Counted from the first letter of the stretch, positions 38,821 through 50,067 are shown. The stretch: 64,000 nucleotides of DNA from Streptomyces sp. NRRL B-24484 (GCF_000717715.1 NZ_JOAI01000035.1:1-64000); one strand, 5' to 3'. Notes: a model not told the origin generated them from the sequence alone. Made by a program: numbers and translations.

Positions 38821-39420
38821 TCAGAGCGACTGCTCGCCGGAACGGCCCGGCGGCAGCGACAGCAGCGACCGGTGCCGCCCGCCGCCGCCCGCCGTGGTCG
38901 GCTGCTGCCCCAGGTACCCGGCGGCGACCCAGCCCTGCCCGGTGCCGCCGACCGCGTGCCCCGCGGTGTGCCCGGTGGCACCGTGCCCGGCCGAGGCGTG
39001 GCCCGCCGGGGTCGGCCCGGCCTGGTGGCCCACGGTGACGGCCTGGGTCGCCAGCCGGCCCTGCTGGTGCTCGGTGCCGTGCGCCCGGCCGCCGTGCCCG
39101 CTGCCCGCCGACCGGCTCTCCGAGAGGAACTGCGGAGTGCCGTGCGCCTGGCCCGCGTAGGTCTCGAACACCTGGTGCTGCGGGTAGGACCCGCCGAAGC
39201 CGCCGAACCCGCCCGACCCGCCGAAGCCCTTGAACCGGAGCTGCTCCTCGTCCGTCCGGTCGCCCGGCAGGGCCCGGAAGAGTCTCCGGTACTCGGAGTA
39301 CAGCGCGTCGTAGATCGGGGTCGGTGAAACGGGCAGGTCCGCGTCGTACGAGGGGCGCATGCCCGGGATGGTGCGGCCGGCGGACGGGCGGGTGGTCGGG
39401 GCGACGTCGTAGCTGTACAC
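38821..39420 (-). CDS. Gly/His-rich hypothetical protein
   Basis: The protein has 199 aa. A short conserved-looking segment, PVSPTPIYDALYSEYRRLFRALPGDRTDEEQLRFKGFG, is followed by GGFGGFGGSY and a His/Gly/Ala/Gln-rich disordered tail with AGHASAGHGATGHTAGHAVGG. Streptomycetes often have such a protein beside der; function unknown. The GTG at 39420 is the longest start; an ATG at 39360 just before the conserved part is equally possible, and neither has a good ribosome site. Confidence 0.6.
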   Translation of the reverse strand: MYSYDVAPTTRPSAGRTIPGMRPSYDADLPVSPTPIYDALYSEYRRLFRALPGDRTDEEQLRFKGFGGSGGFGGFGGSYPQHQVFETYAGQAHGTPQFLSESRSAGSGHGGRAHGTEHQQGRLATQAVTVGHQAGPTPAGHASAGHGATGHTAGHAVGGTGQGWVAAGYLGQQPTTAGGGGRHRSLLSLPPGRSGEQSL

Positions 39421-39595
39421 GTGAGGGCCAACGAGCGAGGACGCCCGGGGATGCGGGGGTTCCGCGGCCCGGCCTATGCCATTCGGCCAGTGGCCGTCAG
39501 GCTTCCGTCAGGCCTCCGCCGGGGACCTGGCGGGGACCCGTCGGGCGCCGGTCGGGCGCCGGTCGAGGGCCCGCGCGCCGCCCGCCGGGGACCGG

Positions 39596-40492
39596 TCAGG
39601 TCCCGGCCAGCGGCAGCATCCCGGCCACCAGGACGCCCTGCCCGGACGCCCGGTCCAGGGCCATCCGCAGCAGGTCCTCGCGGGGCTGGCGGCCGATCGT
39701 CCCGACCGGCACCGCGTACATGATCACCTCGGAGCGGCGGGCGACGGCGGCCCGCCAGGCCTCGGTGACCTGCAGCGGCTGGTGGGCCTGCCACCAGGCG
39801 GCGCTGCCGCCGGTCGCCGAGGGCTGCAGGATCGCGTGCAGCTGGCCCATCGCCATCAGCACCGACCAGCCGGTCAGCGGCCGGGCGGGTGCCCGGTCCA
39901 CCGACTGGACCACCTGGAACCCGTGGTCGGTGAGCAGCGAGAGGAACTCGTCCTCGCCCGAGCCGCTGCCGGGGCGGGCGATCGGCCCGGTGGGCTCCAC
40001 CACGAGGGCCGCGTACGGGGTGTCCCCGCAGAGGACCAGGCCGCAGGTGACGCCGAGCACGGCCGGCTGGGCGCCGGGATCGGCCGGTGACTGCGGGGCC
40101 CGCGGCTGCGGGGCCCGGGCGGGGGCGGGCCAGGCGCCGTCCGGCAGCCCGGGGGCGGCATGCGCGCCGTAGGGGGCGTGCGCCGGTGCGGAGGCGGGCG
40201 CGTCGACCCCGCCCTGCGCCTGCGAGATCGACCGGACGGCGCCGAGCAGCTGCTCCTCGTCCACCGGGACCACCTGGGAGGGCACGCACCGGGCGTGGGC
40301 GAAGGCCAGCACGGCGGTCTCGTCGCCGATGAACAGGACCGTGCTGGTGGGCTCGCGCAGCGAGTCGCCGGGAGCCCGGCACGAGGTGCAGTCGTAGGCG
40401 TCCGGGGCGTGGGCGCCGGCGAGCAGGCGGTCGGCCTCGTCGTCGCCGATCTCGGTTCGTACTTCGTCGCTGACTTCGAGCATGCGCGGCAA
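39596..40492 (-). CDS. Hypothetical two-part protein with N-terminal CxxC
   Basis: The protein has 298 aa. The N-terminal part has YDCTSCRAPGDSL and VLAFAHARCVPS, compatible with a small zinc-binding site. A Pro/Ala linker (about 105-140) precedes a second domain (LGVTCGLVLCGDTPYAALVVEPTG...WSVLMAMGQLHAI). No known family is recognised. Start: TTG at 40492, because GGAGGAG ends exactly 8 bases upstream; the ATG at 40483 has no site. It is a good example of a TTG start that gene callers may move. Confidence 0.7.
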   Translation of the reverse strand: MPRMLEVSDEVRTEIGDDEADRLLAGAHAPDAYDCTSCRAPGDSLREPTSTVLFIGDETAVLAFAHARCVPSQVVPVDEEQLLGAVRSISQAQGGVDAPASAPAHAPYGAHAAPGLPDGAWPAPARAPQPRAPQSPADPGAQPAVLGVTCGLVLCGDTPYAALVVEPTGPIARPGSGSGEDEFLSLLTDHGFQVVQSVDRAPARPLTGWSVLMAMGQLHAILQPSATGGSAAWWQAHQPLQVTEAWRAAVARRSEVIMYAVPVGTIGRQPREDLLRMALDRASGQGVLVAGMLPLAGT

Positions 40493-41815
<1,323 letters not shown>

Positions 41816-41958
41816 CACCCCGAGCGGCGGTGACCACCGCGTCGCCGCCCTCCTCCGGGGGTGCCCCTGCCGCGCCCCCGCCCCCTGCCGCCGCCCGCCG
41901 GTGGCCGCCCGTACCCCCCGGACGGACGGCCGCCGGCGGGCGGCTCACTGCTGTGGCC

Positions 41959-42068
<110 letters not shown>

Positions 42069-42070
<2 letters not shown>

Positions 42071-42872
42071 AGTCGAGGACGAGTTCGCCCTTCGCCACCT
42101 GCGTGCCCAGCCGGACGGCGAGCTTCAGACCGGCGTCCGGGTACAGGCGCAGCAGCGCCTCCTCGGCGTCCGACGCGTCCTCGGCCTTGCCCACCTCCCG
42201 CTCGAAGGCCTTGAGGTAGTCCCGGGTGAAGGTGATCGCGCTCGCGTCCGGGGTGGCCGCGGCCATCCGGTGCCCCGCCACCACCATCATCGGATCGAGC
42301 GCCTCCATCGCGTCCAACAGGTCGATCCAGGCCTCCCGTTGGCCGGGATCGGGGGTGTCCGCCGTCCAGGCGTGCAGTCCCTGGTAGAGCGCGACCCCGC
42401 CGAGCAGCACCCGGCTGCGGTGCTCCCACAGGAAGTGCCGGTCGGGCAGCTTCGGTTCGAAGCCGCGCACCTCGAAGCGGTACCCCTCGAACTCGATCAC
42501 GTCGCCGTCCAGCGGCCGCAGCCGCGGCGGCCGGGTCGGCAGCTCGCTCCCGAGGTGCGCCCAGGTCGACAGCTTCGTCGGGTACGTCTGCGCGATGTGC
42601 TCGATCACCAGCGGATGCGCCAGGAAGGTCGCCTCCGGGAAGGCGTTCTGCACCTCTTCGGTGCCGAAGTAGAAGTCCGGGTCGCCGTGGCTGACCAGCA
42701 CCGTGGTGAGCGGGCGTTCCATCGCCCGGATCAGCTGCGCCAGCTTCCGCCCGTCCGAACGGGTGAACCCGGTGTCCACCAGCATCGTCCCGTGCGGGCC
42801 GGCGATCACCACGGCCGTCTTGTGCATGGACGACTCGGGAAGGTCGACGACGGCGAAGTCCAGCCTGCTCAT
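42069..42872 (-). CDS. Metallo-beta-lactamase-fold protein with degenerate metal motif
   Basis: The protein has 267 aa. Fold markers are MLVDTGFTRSDG, the motif-1 position TVLVSHGDPDFYFGTEEV (about 57-74), LAHPLVIEHIA, GVALYQGLHAW and VVAGHRMAAA. Canonical HxHxDH reads HGDPDF here, so His2 and the final His are Asp and Phe; metal binding is likely altered. Vmh-type MBL proteins with the same layout keep HxHxDH. The ATG at 42872 has GAAGGAG upstream. Confidence 0.8.
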
Positions 42873-43114
42873 GCCGGCTCCTTCGGGGGCGCGGAGCGGC
42901 GCAGGCGGTGCGCCGCGGCGGGGCGGGGCGGGGTCGGCTCCCCGACCAGCGTGGGGCGCCGGCCGGTGCACCGCATGTCGGTCCCTGCCTGCGTCCGCCG
43001 TGCGAAGCGCCGCACGCACGGCCGGCGGTGCCACCGATCGTGCCCGTACCGCCCGTCCGCATGTGTGTCGAAGTCCCGCGCCGGGCGGGTCCGGGCAGCT
43101 GCGAGGATGGCGGT

Positions 43115-43792
43115 ATGACCGGCGAACCCCTTCCGTTCCCGCGGGAGCCCGCCGAGCCGGCCCCCGGTGCCGTCCACCTCCCCGACTGGCTGGACGCCGC
43201 CGAGCAGCGCGCGCTCGTCGAGGCCTGCCGCGCGTGGTCCCGGCCGCCGGCCGGGATGCGGACCGTCCGGATGCCCACCGGCGGCCAGATGTCCGTGCGC
43301 ACCGTCTGCCTGGGCTGGCACTGGTACCCGTACGGCTACGCGCGGACGGTCGTCGACGGCGACGGCGCCCCGGTCAAGTCCTTCCCGCCCGAGCTCGGCG
43401 CGCTCGCCCGCGGTGCCCTCGCCGCCGCCTACGGGCCGGGCGGCCTTGCCCGCGTGCCCGGCGCCGCCGGGTACGAGCCCGACATCGCCGTCGTCAACCA
43501 CTACCCGCACGGCGCGAAGATGGGGCTGCACAAGGACAAGGAGGAGCGGATCGACGCTCCCGTGGTCTCCCTCTCGCTCGGCGACACCTGCGTCTTCCGG
43601 CTCGGCAACGCCGAGACCCGCACCCGCCCCTGGACCGACCTGGAGCTGCGCAGCGGCGACCTCTTCGTCTTCGGCGGCCCGGCCCGGTTCGCGTACCACG
43701 GCGTGGTGAGGACGCTGCCCGGCACCGCCGACCCGGCGCTCGGCCTGGTCGGGCGCCTGAACATCACCGTCCGGCAGTCCGGACTCGTCTGA
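43115..43792 (+). CDS. alkB: AlkB-type 2-oxoglutarate/Fe(II) dioxygenase
   Basis: The protein has 225 aa. The jelly-roll core has NHYPHGAKMGLHKDKEE with iron ligands His139 and Asp141, FRLGNAETRTRPWTDLELRSGDLFVFGGPARFAYHGVVR with His195, and RLNITVR whose arginines bind 2-oxoglutarate. AlkB repairs 1-methyladenine and 3-methylcytosine in nucleic acid by oxidative demethylation. The N-terminal CLGWHWYPYGYARTVVDGDG is typical of the AlkB (not AlkB-like RNA) group. The ATG at 43115 follows GCGAGGATGG. Confidence 0.9.
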   Translation: MTGEPLPFPREPAEPAPGAVHLPDWLDAAEQRALVEACRAWSRPPAGMRTVRMPTGGQMSVRTVCLGWHWYPYGYARTVVDGDGAPVKSFPPELGALARGALAAAYGPGGLARVPGAAGYEPDIAVVNHYPHGAKMGLHKDKEERIDAPVVSLSLGDTCVFRLGNAETRTRPWTDLELRSGDLFVFGGPARFAYHGVVRTLPGTADPALGLVGRLNITVRQSGLV

Positions 43793-44015
43793 GGCCGCCG
43801 CTGCCGGGCCGTTCCGGGCCCTTGCGCCGAATCCGGTGGCCGGTTCCGGCGGTCGGTTCCGGCGGTCGTTCCGGGCCGGAACCGACCGCGGATTCCGATC
43901 CGGACGGCGGGAATTCCCCGATCCGGAGGAGACTTCTCGGTAGACGTAGAACGCCGGGCGGCGCCGCACCGGAGATCCCGGGCAGGCGCCCGGCGGCCTG
44001 GAGAGGACACAGGAC

Positions 44016-44879
44016 ATGGGCACGCCCGTCGACCAGCTCGTCGACCTGCTCGATCTGGAACAGATCGAACTCAACATCTTCCGGGGACGCAGCCCGGAGG
44101 AGGCCCTGCAGCGGACCTTCGGCGGCCAGGTCGCCGGCCAGGCCCTGGTGGCCGCCGGCCGCACGGTCGACGGGGACCGGCCGGTCCACTCGCTGCACGC
44201 GTACTTCCTGCGTCCCGGCGTCCCCGGCGTGCCGATCGTCTACCAGGTCGACCGGATCCGCGACGGACGGTCCTTCACCACCCGCCGCGTGCTCGGCATC
44301 CAGCAGGGCCGGTCGATCTTCGCGCTGACCGCCGACTTCCACCGCCCCGAGCAGGGCGGCATCGAGCACCAGGACGCCATGCCGCAGGTCCCGGGCCCCG
44401 AGGAACTGCCCAGCGCCCTGGACGAGGTCGGCTCCAAGCTCGGCGAGATGCCGCCGTTCATCAGCCGTCGCCAGCCCTTCGACATCCGCTACGTCGACCG
44501 GCTCCGCTGGAACAAGGAGGACCTGGCCGGCGTGCAGCCGCGCAGCGGCGTCTGGCTGCGGACCAACGGCGAACTGCCCGACGACCCGCTGATCCACGTC
44601 TGCGCGCTCACCTACGCCAGCGACATGACGCTGCTCGACGCGGTCCGCGTCCCCGTCGAACCCCTGTGGGGCGAGCGGAACTTCGACATGGCCTCGCTCG
44701 ACCACGCGATGTGGTTCCACCGGCCGTTCCGCGCCGACGACTGGCTGCTCTACCAGCAGGAGTCGCCGATCGCGCACGGCGCCCGGGGGCTCGCCCGCGG
44801 CGAGATCTACGACCGCAGCGGACGGCTCGTCGTCTCCGTCGTCCAGGAGGGACTCTTCCGGCCCCTCACCGCGCGCTGA
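44016..44879 (+). CDS. tesB: Acyl-CoA thioesterase II (TesB-like)
   Basis: The protein has 287 aa with the double hot-dog layout: RTFGGQVAGQALVAAGRTVDGDRPVHSLHAYFLRPG in the first half, and a second with ALTYASDMTLLDA and FDMASLDHAMWFHRPFRADDWLLYQQES (Asp229 in the SLDH motif is the expected catalytic residue), then GRGLARGEIYDRSGRLV-type ending. It hydrolyses acyl-CoA to free acid and CoA. Length is typical. The ATG at 44016 has GAGAGGAC upstream. Confidence 0.92.
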   Translation: MGTPVDQLVDLLDLEQIELNIFRGRSPEEALQRTFGGQVAGQALVAAGRTVDGDRPVHSLHAYFLRPGVPGVPIVYQVDRIRDGRSFTTRRVLGIQQGRSIFALTADFHRPEQGGIEHQDAMPQVPGPEELPSALDEVGSKLGEMPPFISRRQPFDIRYVDRLRWNKEDLAGVQPRSGVWLRTNGELPDDPLIHVCALTYASDMTLLDAVRVPVEPLWGERNFDMASLDHAMWFHRPFRADDWLLYQQESPIAHGARGLARGEIYDRSGRLVVSVVQEGLFRPLTAR

Positions 44880-45062
44880 TTCGGCGGGCCGAGCGCGGGC
44901 ATCCGGTGAGGTGTCAGCCCGTCCGCTCCGGCCGCCGCCCACTCACCCGCCCGCCCCGTCCCGTCCCCGTCAGCCCCGCTCGTCCGTTCGTCCCGCCCGT
45001 TCCGCTCGTCCCGTGACCGTTCGTCGGATGACCGCCCGGGCACCGCTCAGGAAGGACCGCCG

Positions 45063-45863
45063 ATGACCGCCGCAGAGACCGCCGCGGAATCCTGGCAGCG
45101 CTGGACCGAGGCCCGCGCCGCCGCCGTCAGCGCCTTGCACGGGCCGCTCGCACTGACGGGTACGCACTGGCTCGGCCCGGACCCCGAGCAGATCCCCGGC
45201 CTGCCGGGGGAGTGGTGGGCCGCCGACGGGGCCGTCCGGTTCGACGCCAAGGCCGAGTACGGCATCCGGCTCGAATCGGCGGACCCGGCCGGCGCCCTGG
45301 ACGGGGAAGTGTCGATGCGGCCCGACACCGACCCGGCCCCCGAGCGCGCCACCCTGGGCGCCCTGCGCCTCGTCCCCATCGAGCGCGAGGGCGAGCTCGC
45401 CCTGCGGGTCTTCGACCCGAACGCCCCGGCCCGCGCCGCCTTCGCGGGCATCGACACCTTCCCGTACGCGCCGGACTGGGCCGTGCCCGCCCACTTCACC
45501 CCGTTCGAGAGCGGCGAGCGGGCGCTCACCGTCCCCAACGCGGACGGCAGGGAACGGCCGCTCGCCGTCACCGGGCAGATCGCCTTCACCCTGTGCGGCG
45601 AGGAGTACGCCCTGACCGTCAGCCGCTCCGGCGGCCGGCTCAGCGGTGTCATCGCGGACGCCACCAGCGGCCACGAGACCTACCGGTTCCGGTTCGTCAC
45701 CCTGCCCGCGCCGGACGTCGACGGCCGCACCGTGCTCGACCTCAACCGGGCCCACCTGCCACCGTGCGCCTTCGCCGACCACTTCATCTGCCCCTTCCCG
45801 CCGCCCGGCAACCGGCTGCCGGTCGCCGTCGAGGCGGGGGAGCGGCACGTGGTCACCGGCTGA
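45063..45863 (+). CDS. DUF1684 family protein
   Basis: The protein has 266 aa. Family features: WQRWTEARAAAVSALHGPLALTGTHWL, then FPYAPDWAVPAHFTPF, LSGVIADATSGHETYRFRFVTLP and LDLNRAHLPPCAFADHFICPFPPPGNRLPVAVEAGE. DUF1684 proteins are widely distributed beta-rich proteins with no established reaction. The ATG at 45063 has GGAAGGA upstream. Same direction as the tesB-like gene. Confidence 0.88.
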   Translation: MTAAETAAESWQRWTEARAAAVSALHGPLALTGTHWLGPDPEQIPGLPGEWWAADGAVRFDAKAEYGIRLESADPAGALDGEVSMRPDTDPAPERATLGALRLVPIEREGELALRVFDPNAPARAAFAGIDTFPYAPDWAVPAHFTPFESGERALTVPNADGRERPLAVTGQIAFTLCGEEYALTVSRSGGRLSGVIADATSGHETYRFRFVTLPAPDVDGRTVLDLNRAHLPPCAFADHFICPFPPPGNRLPVAVEAGERHVVTG

Positions 45864-45926
45864 CCGGGGCTACCCCGCACGGGTTGCCGGGGTGCCGTCC
45901 GGGGTGCTGGGTGCCGTTCGGGGGGC

Positions 45927-47072
45927 TCACCAGCGCATCCGGACGTCCTCGGCCCAGCCGAACAGGTCGTGGACGGCGATCCGGCTGCCGTCCTCCGCCC
46001 GGACACCGCCCCGGTAGTGGCCGAAGCACTGGTCGGTGCGGTTGGCCAGCAGGCCCGCCTCGGTGCGGGTGCGGCGGTCGTGGAACGGGGTGAAGACCAG
46101 GTCCACCCGGTCGGAGTCCGGGGTGCGGACCGTCCACGGTGCGAGCGGGTCGGCGAGGTCGTACGACCAGGAGAGCTCCTCGCCGATCCGGGTGAGCCGG
46201 CCGTCCACGCAGAGTGCGTTCTCGGTGGTGCCGGTGCCGACCGTCCAGCGGCCGCCGAACTGCAGGCCCAGGGTCCGGCCGTCGGTCCGGCCGGAGGCGG
46301 CGCCCCAGTTCCAGTGCACCTTCCGCGGCCAGCGCCCCCGGCCGTGGTCCAGCACCGCCCAGGCGTCGTCCGCCTCCCCGAACGCGAGCGTCTCGTCGCC
46401 GATCCGCAGCGTGCCGCGGGCCGGGCGGGCGGTGTGCTTGGAGGTGTACTGGAAGCGCCGCTCGTCCCAGGGGACGACCACGCTCAGCGTCTCGTGGCCG
46501 TCCGGCAGCGCCGCGAACACGTCGACCTCCACCGGCCGGCCGTCCGGCGCCACGCAGCGGGCCCGCAGGCGGGTGCCGCCCGGTTCACCGAGGATCTCCA
46601 CCCGGACCCGCCCACCGGTCGGCCGCTCCGGACCGACGACGACGTCCGTGCCGCTTTCGCCTAGTCCCTGGCTCCCCTTCGACCCTGCGATCGCTTCGGG
46701 GAGGGCGACGCCGCGGCCGAACGGCGCCAGGGAGGTGCGCTCCGTCTCCCAGGGGCGGGTGCTGCCGGCGGGGCCGTCCCAGCGCAGTACGTGGACGCTG
46801 TTCAGCGCCAGGAAGTCCAGGTCACTGACGGTCAGCGCCACCAGGTGCGTCGGCGCGGCCACGCACCAGTACTCCCAGCGCTTGGTACGGCCCCAGCCGT
46901 GCAGGTTCGCCCGGTGCAACGGGCGGCGCGACCAGCCGACGGCCGCCGGATCGAGCCGCCCGTCCGGCCGGCAGAGGTCGACGGGGGCGGTCAGTTCGCG
47001 ATCGGAGGACGCCACGGCGGCCACCGTAACGGCAACCCCGGCGGGAAGGGAGGAAACGTCGTGGTCGAACAT
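45927..47072 (-). CDS. DUF2804 family protein
   Basis: The protein has 381 aa. Family signatures: PVDLCRPDGRLDPAAVGWSRRPLHRANLHGWGRTKRWEYWCVAAP, then SVVVPWDERRFQYTSKHTARPARGTLRIGDE, WAVLDHGRGRWPRKVHWNWGAASGRTDG and HDLFGWAEDVRMRW. Function unknown; the fold may be related to lipid-binding lipocalin-type proteins. The family usually begins near RELTAPVDL, so a GTG at 47015 may be the true start instead of the ATG at 47072; neither has a clear site. Divergent from the MFS gene. Confidence 0.85.
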   Translation of the reverse strand: MFDHDVSSLPAGVAVTVAAVASSDRELTAPVDLCRPDGRLDPAAVGWSRRPLHRANLHGWGRTKRWEYWCVAAPTHLVALTVSDLDFLALNSVHVLRWDGPAGSTRPWETERTSLAPFGRGVALPEAIAGSKGSQGLGESGTDVVVGPERPTGGRVRVEILGEPGGTRLRARCVAPDGRPVEVDVFAALPDGHETLSVVVPWDERRFQYTSKHTARPARGTLRIGDETLAFGEADDAWAVLDHGRGRWPRKVHWNWGAASGRTDGRTLGLQFGGRWTVGTGTTENALCVDGRLTRIGEELSWSYDLADPLAPWTVRTPDSDRVDLVFTPFHDRRTRTEAGLLANRTDQCFGHYRGGVRAEDGSRIAVHDLFGWAEDVRMRW

Positions 47073-47080
47073 GGTTGACC

Positions 47081-48433
47081 ATGTCGACCGATCAGCCGCA
47101 GGCCCCCGAAGCAGCCCCGCCCACCCCCGCTCGCACCACGGCCCCCGGGGCGGGCGCAGCGGCCCCGGGACGGCTGGGACGGATCGTCCGTGGCGCCCTC
47201 GCCGACATCGGGCCGCTGCGCGACATCCCCGACTACCGGCGGGTCTGGTTCGGCCAGACCGTGTCCTCGGTCGGCCAGCAGATGACCGCCGTGGCCGTCG
47301 CCGTCCAGGTCTGGGACCTCACCCGGTCCAGCTTCGCCACCGGCCTGGTCGGCCTCTTCTCGCTCGTCCCGCTGGTCACCTTCGGCCTCTGGGGCGGTGC
47401 CGTCGCCGACACCGTCGACCGCCGCCGCCTCGGCCTGATCGGCTCGGCCGGCCTCGCCGCCGTCTCCGTGCTGCTCGCCGGCCAGGCCCTGCTCGGCCTG
47501 CATGCCGTCGCCCTGCTGTACGCGGCGGTGGCCCTCCAGGCAGGGTTCTTCGCGCTCTCCTCGCCGGCGAGGTCGTCGATGATCCCGCGCCTGGTGCCCC
47601 GAGAGCAGTTGCCCGCCGCCAATGCCCTCAACACGGTGAGCATGAACCTCGGCATGACCGTCGGGCCGATGCTCGGCGGACTGCTCATCGGTGCGTTCGG
47701 GGCCCAGTCGGCGTACCTCTTCGACGCGGTCGCGTTCAGTGCGACGCTCTACGCGATGTGGCGGCTGCCGGCGATGAAGCCGCAGACCTCCGGTGCCGAC
47801 GGCAGCGGACGGAAGGGGCGGGCGTCCGTCCTCGACGGGCTGCGCTTCCTCGCCACCCGGCCGAACCTGCGCACCAGTTTCCTCGCCGACCTCGCCGCCA
47901 TGATCTTCGGCCTCCCGAGGGCGCTCTTCCCGGCCATCGCGGTCGGCTTCTACGGGGGCGGCGCCGGGACGGTCGGCCTGCTCGTCGCTGCGCCGGCCGT
48001 GGGCGCACTGGCGGGGGCGTTGTTCTCGGGGTGGATCGGGCGGGTGCACCGGCACGGCGCGGCCGTCCTCGCCGCCGTGGCCGCCTGGGGACTCGCCATC
48101 GCCGCCTTCGGGGTGGTCCGCGAGCTGTGGCTCGGGCTGGCGCTGCTGGCGGCGGCCGGCTGCGCCGACACCATCAGCATGATCTTCCGCAACACGATCA
48201 TGCAGGTCGCGGCGCCGGACGACATGCGGGGCCGCCTCCAGGGCATCTTCATCGTGGTGGTCGCCGGCGGGCCCCGACTCGGCGACTTCGAATCCGGCAC
48301 CGTCGCCGCCCTCACCTCCTCCGTCACGATCTCCGTCGTCACGGGCGGGCTGGCCTGTGTTGCCGCTGTCCTTCTCCTGGCCGCCCGCCGCCCCGCCTTC
48401 CTCCGCTACGACTCCCGCAACCCCACCCCCTGA
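47081..48433 (+). CDS. MFS exporter (EntS-like)
   Basis: The protein has 450 aa with about 12 hydrophobic helices and the MFS inter-helix loop WGGAVADTVDRRRLGLIGS between helices 2 and 3. The pattern FSLVPLVTFGLWGGAVAD, LQAGFFALSSPARSSMIPRLVPREQLPAANAL and GLLIGAFGAQSAYLFDAV is that of the EntS/siderophore-export type. Substrate unknown. An ATG at 47081 or a TTG at 47075 are possible; no ribosome site is close. Its start lies 8 bases from that of the divergent DUF2804 gene. Confidence 0.85.
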   Translation: MSTDQPQAPEAAPPTPARTTAPGAGAAAPGRLGRIVRGALADIGPLRDIPDYRRVWFGQTVSSVGQQMTAVAVAVQVWDLTRSSFATGLVGLFSLVPLVTFGLWGGAVADTVDRRRLGLIGSAGLAAVSVLLAGQALLGLHAVALLYAAVALQAGFFALSSPARSSMIPRLVPREQLPAANALNTVSMNLGMTVGPMLGGLLIGAFGAQSAYLFDAVAFSATLYAMWRLPAMKPQTSGADGSGRKGRASVLDGLRFLATRPNLRTSFLADLAAMIFGLPRALFPAIAVGFYGGGAGTVGLLVAAPAVGALAGALFSGWIGRVHRHGAAVLAAVAAWGLAIAAFGVVRELWLGLALLAAAGCADTISMIFRNTIMQVAAPDDMRGRLQGIFIVVVAGGPRLGDFESGTVAALTSSVTISVVTGGLACVAAVLLLAARRPAFLRYDSRNPTP

Positions 48434-48621
48434 GCCCCGCGGCGCCCCGCGCGCCGCGCCCGCCTGACCAGCCACGACACCACCCGGCCCCGCCACCCGA
48501 AACCTGGCAGCGAGCACCCCTCCACGTGCTGTATTGTTTTCCACGTCGCCGGGAGACCGGGGGCAAGGTCAAGAAGCCGAAGATCACCGACCAAGGTCGG
48601 AGAACTGAGGCGGTCGGACCA
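48434..48621 (+). promoter_or_regulatory. Leader of tRNA-Pro with AT-rich promoter candidate
   Basis: TATTGT at 48532-48537 in an AT-rich island (gtattgttttcc) 85 bases before the tRNA is the best -10 candidate for the tRNA gene. No clear -35 was found. Nothing else is seen in this 188-base stretch. Confidence 0.35.
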
Positions 48622-48695
<74 letters not shown>

Positions 48696-48705
48696 CAGTG
48701 GTCAG

Positions 48706-48733
48706 AGGGCCGGAGACATGAGTCTCCGGCCCT
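48706..48733. terminator. Terminator between tRNA-Pro and int
   Basis: A perfect 11-bp stem (48706-48716 with 48723-48733), loop CATGAG, followed by TTTC on the plus strand. It can end the tRNA transcript and the int transcript reading the other way. Confidence 0.8.
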
Positions 48734-48765
48734 TTCGACATCCACGACTGACATCAGCGCCTTGC

Positions 48766-50067
48766 TCAGCGCTTCACGAGCACCCCCGCAGCGGCCGGAC
48801 CGTCGTCGTCCCCGCGGTCCTCCGACCCGTCGTCGTCAACCACGCCGAGCGCGTCGTCCATTCGGTCCGCGGCCTCCCGCAGGGTCGACTGCATGACGTG
48901 CGCGTAGGTGTCCAGGGTCATGGTGATCGTGCTGTGCCCGAGCGTCTCCATGATGGTCCGCACGCCGACCCCTTCGGCGAGCATCAGCGAGGCACAGGTG
49001 TGTCGCAGGTCGTGCACTCTGATCCGCCGGATGCTGGCCGAGGTGCAGAGCGCGGCGAGGCTGCGGTTCAGGTTTCGCGGGTCGAGTGCCGTGCCGGTCA
49101 GCGTGGTGAACACAAGGCCGTCAGGCTGGATGTCGAGGGGCTGCCACTCCAGGCCCGCCTCCGCGCGCTCCTGGAGCTGGTCCTCCCGCCGCCGGCGCAG
49201 CTGCGCGACGCAGGACGCCGGCAGCGCGATGGTCCGCAGGGAACGTGCGGTCTTCGGGGTGCCGAACACCAGGGTGCCCTTCACTCGTTGGAGATTGCGG
49301 CGCACCCTGAGCTGCCGGGCGTTGAGGTCGATGTCCGCCCAGGTCAACGCGAGTACCTCGCCCCGACGGAGGCCCGTCGAGACGAGCAGCAGCCAGAGCG
49401 GGTAGAGCCGGTGATCTCGCGCGGCCCGCAGGAGGAGGCGGACCTCGGCGGCGTTGAGCGGCTGGACTTCCTTGTGTGGCACCGAGGGGCGTTCGACCAG
49501 CCGTGCCACGTTTCGGGCCAGCAGTTCCTCGCGTACGGCGTTTTGCAGCGATGACCGGAGCACGGCGTGGGCGTACTGGACCGTGCGCGCCGACGGTTGC
49601 CGCTTGCAGCACTTTCCCGCCGCGCAGCATTCACGCTTGTCAACGGCTCGATTGTGGTCGACCCGGCGCAGGCAGCAGAGGCAGCCATTGCGGAAGTCGG
49701 AAAGGAAACGGCGCACGTCGGCCGGCGTCAGCCTGTTGAGCGGCTTCCGACCGAGTGCGGGAACGATGTAGACCCGTGTGATGGGCTCGTAGCTCGACAT
49801 GGTCGACGGCTTGTACCGCTCGGGTGCAACCGTCCCGAGCCAGTAGTCCAGGTACTTATCGAGCGGCATGCTGGACGTGATCGCCGGAATGCCCTGACGG
49901 GTCATCTCCTGCATCTCCGTCAGCTTGTTCGCGACCTCGGCCCGGGTCTTGCCATAGACCCACTTTCGGGCGCGGGTGCCGTCCGGCTTGTACACGTATG
50001 CAGCGGCGGCGTACCGCCCGTCCTTGCGTCGGGTGATAGTGCCTTCGCCGTTGGCGCGCCTGGCCAC
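48766..50067 (-). CDS. int: AICE tyrosine integrase with Cys-rich insertion
   Basis: The protein has 433 aa and catalyses site-specific integration and excision. The catalytic tetrad is Arg in TGLRRGEVLAL (about 234), His-x-x-Arg-His in HDLRHTC (about 352-356) and Tyr in LDTYAHV (about 387). An unusual Cys-rich block (about 127-157: NGCLCCLRRVDHN...ECCAAGKCCKR) between the core-binding and catalytic parts could bind zinc. The GTG at 50067 overlaps the xis stop by one base with GAGGAG upstream, so int and xis are coupled. Confidence 0.95.
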   Translation of the reverse strand: MARRANGEGTITRRKDGRYAAAAYVYKPDGTRARKWVYGKTRAEVANKLTEMQEMTRQGIPAITSSMPLDKYLDYWLGTVAPERYKPSTMSSYEPITRVYIVPALGRKPLNRLTPADVRRFLSDFRNGCLCCLRRVDHNRAVDKRECCAAGKCCKRQPSARTVQYAHAVLRSSLQNAVREELLARNVARLVERPSVPHKEVQPLNAAEVRLLLRAARDHRLYPLWLLLVSTGLRRGEVLALTWADIDLNARQLRVRRNLQRVKGTLVFGTPKTARSLRTIALPASCVAQLRRRREDQLQERAEAGLEWQPLDIQPDGLVFTTLTGTALDPRNLNRSLAALCTSASIRRIRVHDLRHTCASLMLAEGVGVRTIMETLGHSTITMTLDTYAHVMQSTLREAADRMDDALGVVDDDGSEDRGDDDGPAAAGVLVKR

